Source of the DNA: Rickettsiales bacterium
Lineage (GTDB): Bacteria > Pseudomonadota > Alphaproteobacteria > Rickettsiales > JANQQO01
DNA: 8,245 bases
Assembly (NCBI GenBank): GCA_028289305.1
Contig: JANQQO010000103.1
Location: forward strand, 1-8,245
Direction of reading: 5' to 3'
Below are positions 1 to 7,136 of this stretch, piece after piece (positions within the stretch are counted from its first letter, which is position 1; each line of letters starts with the position of its first letter). The notes below the pieces were generated by a model. The model made no database searches and was not told the origin of the DNA. It worked only from the letters and a program-made list of their open reading frames with translations. A program made the position numbers and the translations under genes.

Positions 1-689
1 CCTACTGCTAATTTGCCTAATTGGAATGGGCCGTAAGCGGTGCGGATGAGGCGATTGACCTCTAAGCCGAGATGGGCACAGATGCGGCGGATTTCCCGAT
101 TTCTTCCTTCGGTTAAAATCATGCGGAGCCAGTGGTTGCGGCCACTACCCTGGCGCTCAAGCGTGGCGGTGATGGGGCCGTATTGGATGGGCTTGCCGGA
201 GTCATCTTGGATGGTGATGCCGTGTTGGAGGCGGCTTAACGCTGCTTCATCCACGCGGCCATGGACGCGCACGCGGTATTCACGCGTAAAGCCAGTATCT
301 GGGTGGGCAAGGCGGCCGGCGAGGGTGCCATCAGTGGTGAGGAGGATCAGGCCTTCGCTGTTCAGATCGAGCCGGCCGACGGAGACGACGCGCGGGAAAT
401 CGCTAGGCAAGAGGGAGAAGAGTGTCGGGCGGTTTTTCGGATCGTGATGGGTAGTGATGACGCCGGTGGGTTTATGGAAGCGCCACAGGCGCGGCTTTTC
501 AGGGGTGGGTAGTGGGTTGCCATCGACCAAGATGGTATCGCTGGGCAAGACGGTGTGGGCGGGGGTGGTGAGGCGTGTACCGTTTACTTCGACGCGACCC
601 TCTGTGATCCAGCGTTCGGCCTCACGGCGGGAGCAGAGGCCAGCGCGGGCGATGACCTTGGCGATGCGTTCTGGTTGTTGGGTGGTCAT
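1..689 (-). CDS. rluB: RluB/RsuA-family rRNA pseudouridine synthase (3' end outside window)
   Basis: Converts a uridine of ribosomal RNA to pseudouridine in the cytoplasm. The reading frame is open for 229 codons from the ATG at 689 to the window edge, so the C-terminus is missing. Residues 1-60 form an S4 RNA-binding domain (ERIAKVIARAGLCSRREAER). The catalytic motif VGRLDLNSEGLILLTTDG places the nucleophile at Asp108. Later come EYRVRV and the family block EGRNREIRRI followed by NRLIRTAYGPF. This layout fits the RsuA/RluB/RluE/RluF group. RluB, which modifies 23S helix 89, is the usual alphaproteobacterial member, but the exact target uridine cannot be read from sequence. The start overlaps the stop of the upstream amidotransferase gene (ATGA, 686-689), which implies translational coupling. 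The family call is very sure; the rluB assignment is moderate. Confidence 0.9.
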   Translation of the reverse strand, partial: MTTQQPERIAKVIARAGLCSRREAERWITEGRVEVNGTRLTTPAHTVLPSDTILVDGNPLPTPEKPRLWRFHKPTGVITTHHDPKNRPTLFSLLPSDFPRVVSVGRLDLNSEGLILLTTDGTLAGRLAHPDTGFTREYRVRVHGRVDEAALSRLQHGITIQDDSGKPIQYGPITATLERQGSGRNHWLRMILTEGRNREIRRICAHLGLEVNRLIRTAYGPFQLGKLAV

Positions 690-1414
690 TTTTGTTGGTG
701 GTAGGCCAGAGCTGCGTCGGTGAAGGCGGTGAGGAGGGCGGTGTCGCCCGCGTTGATTTCCAGCTCAGGATGCCATTCCACACCGAGGCAGAAGGGGTGT
801 TCAGGGTATTCAATGCCTTCAATGACGCCATCGGGCGCGGTGGCATTGATGACGACGTTATCGCCGACGGTTTTGACGGCTTGGTGGTGGTTGCTATTTA
901 CCTCGAGTTCGGTAGTGCCGGTGATGCGGTGGAGCAGGGTGTTTTCTTCGATGGTGACGGAATGCCAGGGCTCGCTGCGCGGGGTGGGCTGCTGGTGTTC
1001 CAGCGCGTTTTCGACCTCATCGGGGATGTGCTGGATCAGCGTGCCGCCGAGGATGACATTCATCAGTTGTTGGCCAGCGCAGATGCCGAGGATGGGGAGT
1101 GGGGTGCTGAGCGCGATCTTGGTGAGGGCGTATTCGAAATGGGTGCGTGATTCGTTGATGACGGTTTTTTCATGCTGGGTTTCTTCGCCGTAAAGCTCGG
1201 GCGGAATATCGATATCGCCGCCGGTAAGCAGCAGGCCATCGATAATCTGAAGGAAATCTTCGATGCATTCGGTTTCATGCGATAGGCCGATCGGCGTTGC
1301 GCCATGGCGGGTGATGGCGGCGAAATATTCCTTGCGCAGCGCATACCACGGCATGGGCGAATACAGGCCTGGCTCGTGCGCATCTAGGGTGACGCCGATG
1401 AGCGGGCGGGTCAT
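686..1414 (-). CDS. Class I glutamine amidotransferase, PuuD / peptidase C26 type
   Basis: A 242-residue stand-alone class I glutamine amidotransferase. It resembles gamma-glutamyl-gamma-aminobutyrate hydrolase (PuuD), which frees GABA from its gamma-glutamyl conjugate in putrescine breakdown. The elbow motif GICAGQQLMN puts the nucleophile at Cys112, and GVEWHPE supplies His215 and Glu217, so the triad is complete. NSNHHQAV (residues 173-180) is typical of the PuuD group, and LLLTGGDIDIPPELY (61-75) is the usual oxyanion-side block. No signal peptide is seen, so it should be cytoplasmic. It is sandwiched between marR and the pseudouridine synthase gene with 4-base overlaps on both sides. None of the other putrescine genes (puuA, puuB, puuC) is in the window. 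The true substrate, some gamma-glutamyl compound, is therefore inferred, and a puuD name would be premature. Confidence 0.88.
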   Translation of the reverse strand: MTRPLIGVTLDAHEPGLYSPMPWYALRKEYFAAITRHGATPIGLSHETECIEDFLQIIDGLLLTGGDIDIPPELYGEETQHEKTVINESRTHFEYALTKIALSTPLPILGICAGQQLMNVILGGTLIQHIPDEVENALEHQQPTPRSEPWHSVTIEENTLLHRITGTTELEVNSNHHQAVKTVGDNVVINATAPDGVIEGIEYPEHPFCLGVEWHPELEINAGDTALLTAFTDAALAYHQQK

Positions 1415-1776
1415 TGGATTGCCATGAGTTGGTTTAAGATGCTCTCGCTAAAGCTGCTTAAAAAAGCATAGCCTTTTTCGGTGCGGGCGATGACGACATT
1501 GCGGCGATCTTCCGGATCTTTGCTGCGGGAGATGAGTTCGAGCTTTTCTAGCGCATCGAGCGCGCGGCAGATCGCGGGCTTAGAGATGTTGAGCGCGGTG
1601 GCGAGCTGGCGGACGCTGCGCGATTCGGACTCGAGATAGAGGGTGAGGAGGACGCTGATTTGCCGAGCGGAAAGGTCATACGCGCCGCTGCGCACGCCTT
1701 CGAGCATAACGCGGTGCCAGAGCAGCAGCGCTTCTCTATTGCCGGGGGAATCGAAATTATGTGCAGGCGTATTCAT
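1411..1776 (-). CDS. MarR-family winged-helix transcriptional regulator
   Basis: A 121-residue DNA-binding repressor/activator of the MarR type. The winged helix-turn-helix spans about residues 54-100: the recognition region is SVRQLATALNISKPAICRAL (54-73), and the wing carries the family hallmark DPEDRRNV (87-94). Helices at both ends (16-50 and 103-119) would form the dimer interface. At 121 residues it is slightly shorter than typical MarR proteins (about 140), mainly at the N-terminus. It is the first gene of the operon, and its stop overlaps the amidotransferase start (1411-1414, ATGA). It probably regulates its own operon, as MarR proteins commonly do; the ligand is unknown. There is no Shine-Dalgarno sequence because the predicted transcript starts only about 6 bases before the ATG. 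Confidence 0.9.
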   Translation of the reverse strand: MNTPAHNFDSPGNREALLLWHRVMLEGVRSGAYDLSARQISVLLTLYLESESRSVRQLATALNISKPAICRALDALEKLELISRSKDPEDRRNVVIARTEKGYAFLSSFSESILNQLMAIQ

Positions 1777-1788
1777 TTCGCTTGTGGA

Positions 1789-1817
1789 ATGATAAGCGGT
1801 GGGTGGTGAGGTGTCAA
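1789..1817 (-). promoter_or_regulatory. Sigma-70 promoter of the marR operon
   Basis: Reading the minus strand, TTGACA (1817-1812) is a perfect -35 box. It is followed by a 17-base spacer and TATCAT (1794-1789), a -10 box with one mismatch. The predicted start of transcription is near 1782, leaving a leader of about 6 bases before the ATG at 1776. The match and spacing are seen directly; activity is inferred. A MarR operator would be expected to overlap this site. Confidence 0.8.
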
Positions 1818-1826
1818 GGGAAGGGC

Positions 1827-1858
1827 GATGTGAGGATGTGAAGATGTGAAGATGTGAG
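1827..1858. repeat. Four tandem copies of an 8-bp unit, GATGTGAR
   Basis: Units at 1827-1834, 1835-1842, 1843-1850 and 1851-1858 differ only at the last base (G, A, A, G). The array lies in non-coding DNA, ending 9 bases upstream of the -35 box of the marR promoter. It could be a simple-sequence repeat prone to slippage or a set of protein-binding sites. The sequence alone does not decide this. Confidence 0.85.
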
Positions 1859-1866
1859 GAAAAATT

Positions 1867-1918
1867 ACTCCCCCCCTGCGGGGGAGTCGAAAAATCGCAG
1901 ATTTTTCGGAGGGGGGGT
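1867..1918 (-). repeat. Palindromic intergenic repeat, copy 1
   Basis: Read on the minus strand, this 52-base unit has a C run and CCGAA, then a perfect hairpin with stem 1888-1896/1900-1908 (CGAAAAATC against GATTTTTCG, loop of 3). It ends with a G/C hairpin of ACTCCCCC-type arms (1867-1887). The second copy at 1944-2009 is inverted relative to it. The outer arms 1865-1891 and 1985-2011 match as inverted repeats at 26 of 27 positions. No transposase is encoded, so this resembles a REP- or MITE-like element. The family name is unknown to me. Confidence 0.8.
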
Positions 1919-1943
1919 GAGGAGGTAGTAATCTTTTCTTAAA

Positions 1944-2009
1944 ACCCCCCACCGAATCGCATGATGCGTTTTACGCATATGCTCTTCGACTCCCCCGCAA
2001 GGGGGGAGT
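1944..2009 (+). repeat. Palindromic intergenic repeat, copy 2, possible purH terminator
   Basis: The unit has the same build as copy 1: a C run with CCGAA, a variable hairpin (1953-1988), then the conserved hairpin TTCGACTCCCCCGC plus AAGGGGGGAGT (1985-2009). The variable stem differs in sequence from copy 1 but also pairs: CGAA/TTCG, GCAT/ATGC and ATGCG/CGCAT, with loop TTTTA. For purH transcripts running leftward, the G/C hairpin lies 52 bases past the stop codon. It could end or stabilise the mRNA, but no T run follows directly, so a rho-independent terminator is only possible. Confidence 0.75.
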
Positions 2010-2060
2010 AAAGCGTAGGGCGTTAGGGATTGGGGATGACAAGGAGGTTCGTGCTGGAGA

Positions 2061-3629
<1,569 letters not shown>

Positions 3630-3709
3630 ATGGACTTCGGCGATTTCTTATGCTTTATAAATGGGTAGTCTTTGTGCGGCGTTCCTTCCGTGTCTAGACG
3701 TGGATGGTG

Positions 3710-3715
3710 TATAAT
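3710..3715 (+). promoter_or_regulatory. -10 box of hinT promoter
   Basis: A perfect TATAAT lies 42 bases before the hinT start codon. No good -35 hexamer is found 16-18 bases upstream, so the promoter may need an activator or tolerate a poor -35. On the opposite strand TATACA in the same place could serve leftward transcription toward purH, but its -35 partner (TTGTAC) is only 15 bases away. Confidence 0.6.
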
Positions 3716-3743
3716 CTTGGGACGCTGAGTACAAGTAAAAAAT

Positions 3744-3749
3744 GAGGAG
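3744..3749 (+). promoter_or_regulatory. Ribosome binding site of hinT
   Basis: GAGGAG stands 8 bases before the ATG at 3758, a strong Shine-Dalgarno match that fixes the start. Confidence 0.8.
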
Positions 3750-3757
3750 CCATAGGT

Positions 3758-4129
3758 ATGTATGACCCGGATAATGTCTTTGCGAAGATGATTCGCGGTG
3801 ATGTGCCGTGTAGCAAAGTGTATGAGGACGACCAGATATTGGCGTTTCATGATATTTCGCCGGCTGCCCCGGTGCATGTATTGGTGGTGCCGAAGGGGCA
3901 ATATATGTCGTTTGCGGATTTTGTGGAAGCAGCAGGGGCTGCGGGTATCAGCAAGTTTTTTGTGACAGTGGGGCGTATTGCCAAAGAGCTCGGCCTGGAT
4001 GATGCGGGGTATCGCCTGATTACGAATCACGGAGCGGATGCGTCGCAAACCGTGCCGCATTTTCATGTACATGTATTGGGTGGTGCGGCGTTGGGCGGGT
4101 TGTTGCCCGCGGCGCCGCATTCCGGATAG
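3758..4129 (+). CDS. hinT: HIT-family (HinT-like) purine nucleotide hydrolase
   Basis: A 123-residue histidine-triad protein of the Hint branch, which hydrolyses AMP-lysine and other nucleoside phosphoramidates in the cytoplasm. The triad HFHVHV puts histidines at 101, 103 and 105, with His103 the expected nucleophile. The preceding GADASQTVP loop and the early blocks FAKMIRGDVPCSKVYEDD and AFHDISPAAPVHVLVVPK are standard for Hint proteins. Length fits the family. After the triad the chain ends quickly (VLGGAALGGLLPAAPHSG); the C-terminal tail determines specificity in Hint enzymes, so the exact substrate is open. The gene has its own TATAAT and a strong Shine-Dalgarno. It is followed after 46 bases by the DprE1-like gene on the same strand, with no clear terminator, so read-through into that operon is plausible. 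Confidence 0.93.
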   Translation: MYDPDNVFAKMIRGDVPCSKVYEDDQILAFHDISPAAPVHVLVVPKGQYMSFADFVEAAGAAGISKFFVTVGRIAKELGLDDAGYRLITNHGADASQTVPHFHVHVLGGAALGGLLPAAPHSG

Positions 4130-4164
4130 ATAGTGTTGTCATAACATGTTTAATGGCCTGCAAT

Positions 4165-4170
4165 AGGGAG
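4165..4170 (+). promoter_or_regulatory. Ribosome binding site supporting a GTG start
   Basis: AGGGAG lies 5 bases before the GTG at 4176 and supports that codon as the start of the DprE1-like gene. Upstream ATGs at 4146 and 4153 are out of frame, and the next in-frame ATG (4197) lacks a Shine-Dalgarno. Confidence 0.7.
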
Positions 4171-4175
4171 AATCT

Positions 4176-5525
4176 GTGTTACCACCGCAAAAACGGATGC
4201 GCTTAAGCGGCTGGGGGCATTTCCCTACGCGGACCTGTGTGACGTATCGTCCGGAGAAGGTGCGGGATGTAGATGCGGTCTATGCGGCGCATGATGGCAC
4301 GGTGCTTATGCGTGGCTCGGGGAAATCTTACGGCGATGCGGCGCTGAATCGTGAAGGGGTGATGCTGACCGAGCGGCTCAATCGCTTTTTGGCGTTTGAT
4401 GAAAGCCGCGGAGTGATTCGCACACAAGGCGGGGTGACGCTGGCGGAGATATTGCAGGTGGTGGTGCCGAAGGGGTGGTTCTTACCCGTATTGCCGGGCA
4501 CGAAATATGCAACGATTGGGGGCGCGCTGGCGTGTAATATCCACGGGAAGAATCATTATAAAGTAGGCGATATCGCGCCGCATGTGGAGGAGGCCGTGTT
4601 GCGGCTTTCGACCGGGGAGGTGGTATCGTGTTCGCCGGAGAATAACGCTGATGCGTTCTGGGCGACAGCGGGCGGTATGGGCATGACGGGGTGTGTTGAA
4701 GAGGTGTCGTTGAAATTGCTGCCGATTACTTCCGCGCATTTATCGACTGAGCGGCGCCGGGTGAAGAATATTGAAGAGATGGCGGAGCATTTCCGTTCTG
4801 GCGTGGCGCGGGCGGATTATATGATGGGGTGGATTGATCATTTTGGAGAAGAGGACGAGCTCGGGCGTGGCGTGTTTGAATCGGCAACGCATGTGGATCG
4901 GCATGATCAATCGCTATGGCAATATGGCGAGGAGAAGGTGTTTAACGTGCCGTGTCATATTCCTTCTTGGGTGCTGAATAAATATAGCATGCATGTGTAT
5001 AACTGGTTGCGCTTCCGCGGTGTGGGGGAAAAGCCGGTGAAGGAGACGCGGGCGTTTGAAGATTTTTTCCACCCATTAGATGGGCTGGGGAATTGGAATA
5101 AACTTTATGGAAAGCGTGGATTTTTACAATATCAGTTCTTGGTGCCGGAGAGCATGTTAGCGGTGGAACAGCTGCGCAAAGTGCTGGAGATGATTCAGCG
5201 GAGCGGACAGTTTTCCTTCCTGGCGGTGATTAAGTATCACGGGCCGCATGAGGGAATGCTGAGTTTTCCTTCCGACGGGTTTAGCGTGGCGCTCGATTTT
5301 CCGAATACATCGCGGGTGCATGCGCTGCTGGATCAGGTGGATGATTATTTATGTACGATTGGTGGACGGGTCTATCTCGCGAAGGATGCGCGGCTGAAGC
5401 CCTATACGTTTGAGCGGATGTATGGGGAGCATCTAGCGAAATGGCGACGGGTGGTGCAGGAGCTGGATCCAGGGCGGAAGATTCAGTCTACGATGGATCG
5501 GCGCTTAGGCATGCGGGGGGTGTAA
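4176..5525 (+). CDS. dprE1: DprE1-like FAD-dependent polyprenyl-phospho-ribose 2'-oxidase
   Basis: A 449-residue vanillyl-alcohol-oxidase-family flavoenzyme, close in length to mycobacterial DprE1 (461). DprE1 oxidises the 2'-OH of decaprenyl-phospho-ribose to the keto form, the first half of the epimerisation to arabinose. The FAD domain shows LMRGSGKSYGDAALN (44-58) and PGTKYATIGGALACNIHGKNH (107-127), very like the DprE1 signature. Further DprE1 blocks are GFLQYQFLVP (315-324), FSVALDFPN (369-377) and the Lys403 of YLAKDAR, equivalent to the catalytic Lys418. Spacing between Ala372 and Lys403 is 31 residues, exactly as between Cys387 and Lys418 in M. tuberculosis as I recall it, so Ala372 replaces the benzothiazinone-target cysteine. 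No signal peptide is seen. It starts with GTG and ends 3 bases before the reductase gene. General FAD-linked oxidases are an alternative, but the neighbours argue for DprE1. Confidence 0.88.
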   Translation: MLPPQKRMRLSGWGHFPTRTCVTYRPEKVRDVDAVYAAHDGTVLMRGSGKSYGDAALNREGVMLTERLNRFLAFDESRGVIRTQGGVTLAEILQVVVPKGWFLPVLPGTKYATIGGALACNIHGKNHYKVGDIAPHVEEAVLRLSTGEVVSCSPENNADAFWATAGGMGMTGCVEEVSLKLLPITSAHLSTERRRVKNIEEMAEHFRSGVARADYMMGWIDHFGEEDELGRGVFESATHVDRHDQSLWQYGEEKVFNVPCHIPSWVLNKYSMHVYNWLRFRGVGEKPVKETRAFEDFFHPLDGLGNWNKLYGKRGFLQYQFLVPESMLAVEQLRKVLEMIQRSGQFSFLAVIKYHGPHEGMLSFPSDGFSVALDFPNTSRVHALLDQVDDYLCTIGGRVYLAKDARLKPYTFERMYGEHLAKWRRVVQELDPGRKIQSTMDRRLGMRGV

Positions 5526-5528
5526 GAG

Positions 5529-6278
5529 ATGGTGGAGACATTACCACGCGTGGCCTTTGTAGCAGGAGCGACTTCGTCGCTGGCCTTTGTGCTGTGTCAG
5601 GAATTAGCGCAGCGCGGCTGGCGCCTGGCGTTATGTGGGCGCGATGTGGAGGAGATGGAGAAATTAGCGGCGGATATTGCGGTGCGTTTTGGTGGGCAGA
5701 GTAAAGTGTTGGAAGCCGATTTTTCGGACCCGGCCTGTGATATGGAGGGGCTGATTATGGAAACGGAAGATGCTATGGGGCCGATTACGCATGGGTTTAT
5801 GCTGGTAGGAGAAATGGGTGATGCGCGGCATCAAGGACAGCTCGCGAATATTGAGCAGGTGATGCGCGTGACGGCGACAGCGCCGATGAAATGGGTGAGT
5901 GCGCTGGCGGTGGTGATGCGGCGGCGCAATGTCGGGGATATTGTAGTGGTATCGTCGGTGGCGGGGGATCGCGGGCGTGCGAGTAATTATGTCTATGGCA
6001 GCGCGAAGGCGGCGTTAAGCACGTTTGCTGCGGGATTGCGGCACCGGCTGCAGGGCACGGATGTGCATGTGATGACGGTGAAGCCGGGTTTTGTCGATAC
6101 GCCGATGACCTATGGGATGAAGAGTAAGCTGATTGCGGATCGCAGAAAGGTGGCGCATGCAATTATTGAGGCGATGAAGACGCGGAAGAATGTGGTATAT
6201 GTACCATTTTTCTGGCGGTGGATTATGCTGGTGATTTGTCATATTCCAGAATGGTTGTTTAAAAGGACGCGCCTGTGA
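5529..6278 (+). CDS. dprE2: DprE2-like SDR, polyprenyl-phospho-2-keto-ribose reductase
   Basis: A 249-residue short-chain dehydrogenase. As the DprE2 partner it would reduce the 2-keto intermediate with NAD(P)H to polyprenyl-phospho-arabinose. The Rossmann start is VAGATSSLAF (11-20), a variant glycine motif in which the last glycine is Ala19. Catalytic residues are Ser143 (VVSSVAGD), Tyr156 and Lys160 (YVYGSAK). The stretch GDRGRASNYVYGSAKAAL and the C-terminal VVYVPFFWRWIMLVICHIPEWLFKR closely resemble mycobacterial DprE2, including the hydrophobic tail ending in an HIP motif. That tail may dock the enzyme to the membrane. Length matches Mtb DprE2 (254). It begins 3 bases after the oxidase stop, and its own stop overlaps the start of the prenyltransferase gene, so the three are one transcript. 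Generic SDR activity is the fallback. Confidence 0.88.
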   Translation: MVETLPRVAFVAGATSSLAFVLCQELAQRGWRLALCGRDVEEMEKLAADIAVRFGGQSKVLEADFSDPACDMEGLIMETEDAMGPITHGFMLVGEMGDARHQGQLANIEQVMRVTATAPMKWVSALAVVMRRRNVGDIVVVSSVAGDRGRASNYVYGSAKAALSTFAAGLRHRLQGTDVHVMTVKPGFVDTPMTYGMKSKLIADRRKVAHAIIEAMKTRKNVVYVPFFWRWIMLVICHIPEWLFKRTRL

Positions 6279-7129
6279 AACCGATCGTTACATTATTACG
6301 GCCGAAGCAATGGGTGAAAAATGCGTTTGTCTTGGCGCCGTTATTTTTCTCGCTGGAGTTTTTGGACGCTGCGGTGTGGCCGGCAGCGCTATGGGCGGTG
6401 TTGAGTTTTGTGTTGATGTCGAGTGCGGTGTATGTGCTGAACGATATTTCTGATGCGGAGGCGGATCGGCATCACCCGGATAAAAAAACACGGCCGATTG
6501 CGGCGGGACAGGTTTCTGTGCCGCTGGCGGTGTTGTTGATGCTGGTGTTATTGCTGGCGGGTGCGGGGGTGGCGTTTGTGTTTCTGCCGCGGGAATGTAG
6601 CGCGGTGCTCGCGGTCTATGCGGTGATGAATCTGGCGTATTCGCGGGGGCTGAAACATGTAGCGATTTTAGATGTGACGTTGATTGCGGTGGGGTATGTG
6701 CTGCGGGTGTTGATGGGGGGTTATGCGATTGCCGTGGCGATTTCGCCATGGATTGTGCTGGCGACGTTTGTGCTGGCGCTGTTTTTAGGATTTGGTAAAC
6801 GCCGGCACGAGCTGCGCTTGGAGTCGGATCAGATTCGGCCGAGCTTGGATGCGTATAACAGGCCGCTTTTGGATAAGCTGATTAATGTCTCCTGCGGGGC
6901 GGCGCTGATGTGTTATGCGATTTATGCGGCCGAAACGGCCCAGGCATTGGGCAAGGTGGAGCTGATTTACACGGTGGCGTTTGTGGCATTTGGCCTGTTT
7001 CGCTATCTGCAATTTATTTATTTTGACCGCGAAGGCGGGGCGCCGGAGCTGATTCTTTACCAGGATCGATGGTTTGTGCTGAACCTCGCGCTGTGGCTCT
7101 TGGTGACGCTGGGCGTGTTGATGGGGTGA
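6275..7129 (+). CDS. UbiA-family polyprenyl-phosphate phosphoribosyltransferase (DPPR synthase-like)
   Basis: A 284-residue integral membrane prenyltransferase, similar to mycobacterial Rv3806c (302), which transfers phosphoribose from PRPP to decaprenyl phosphate and so begins arabinose-donor synthesis. The N-terminus RPKQWVKNAFVLAPLFF is typical. The Asp-rich metal site reads NDISDAEADRHHPDKKTRPIAAG (56-78), the version specific to this subfamily. A second conserved block is YSRGLKHVAILDVTLIAVGYVLRVLMGG (122-149), followed by GKRRHEL and, near the end, YFDREGGAPELILYQD. Several hydrophobic segments (about 33-55, 83-104, 108-122, 130-150, 155-173, 205-220, 231-248, 266-283) indicate about eight or nine membrane helices. 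It starts with GTG in a GTGA overlap with the reductase stop; AAGGA 7 bases upstream is the Shine-Dalgarno. The DPPR phosphatase normally needed next is not adjacent. Confidence 0.9.
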   Translation: MKPIVTLLRPKQWVKNAFVLAPLFFSLEFLDAAVWPAALWAVLSFVLMSSAVYVLNDISDAEADRHHPDKKTRPIAAGQVSVPLAVLLMLVLLLAGAGVAFVFLPRECSAVLAVYAVMNLAYSRGLKHVAILDVTLIAVGYVLRVLMGGYAIAVAISPWIVLATFVLALFLGFGKRRHELRLESDQIRPSLDAYNRPLLDKLINVSCGAALMCYAIYAAETAQALGKVELIYTVAFVAFGLFRYLQFIYFDREGGAPELILYQDRWFVLNLALWLLVTLGVLMG

Positions 7130-7136
7130 GCAGGTG

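Noticed and set aside
692..1193. Two long plus-strand frames opposite the amidotransferase gene
   Set aside because: They are shadows of a real gene with an intact catalytic triad on the other strand.
1827..2009. CRISPR array
   Set aside because: Repeats are either 8-bp tandem units without spacers or an inverted pair; there are no regular spacers and no cas genes.
4095..4110. GCGGG-TTGTTG-CCCGC hairpin as a hinT terminator
   Set aside because: It lies inside the coding end of hinT, has only 5 pairs and no T run after it.
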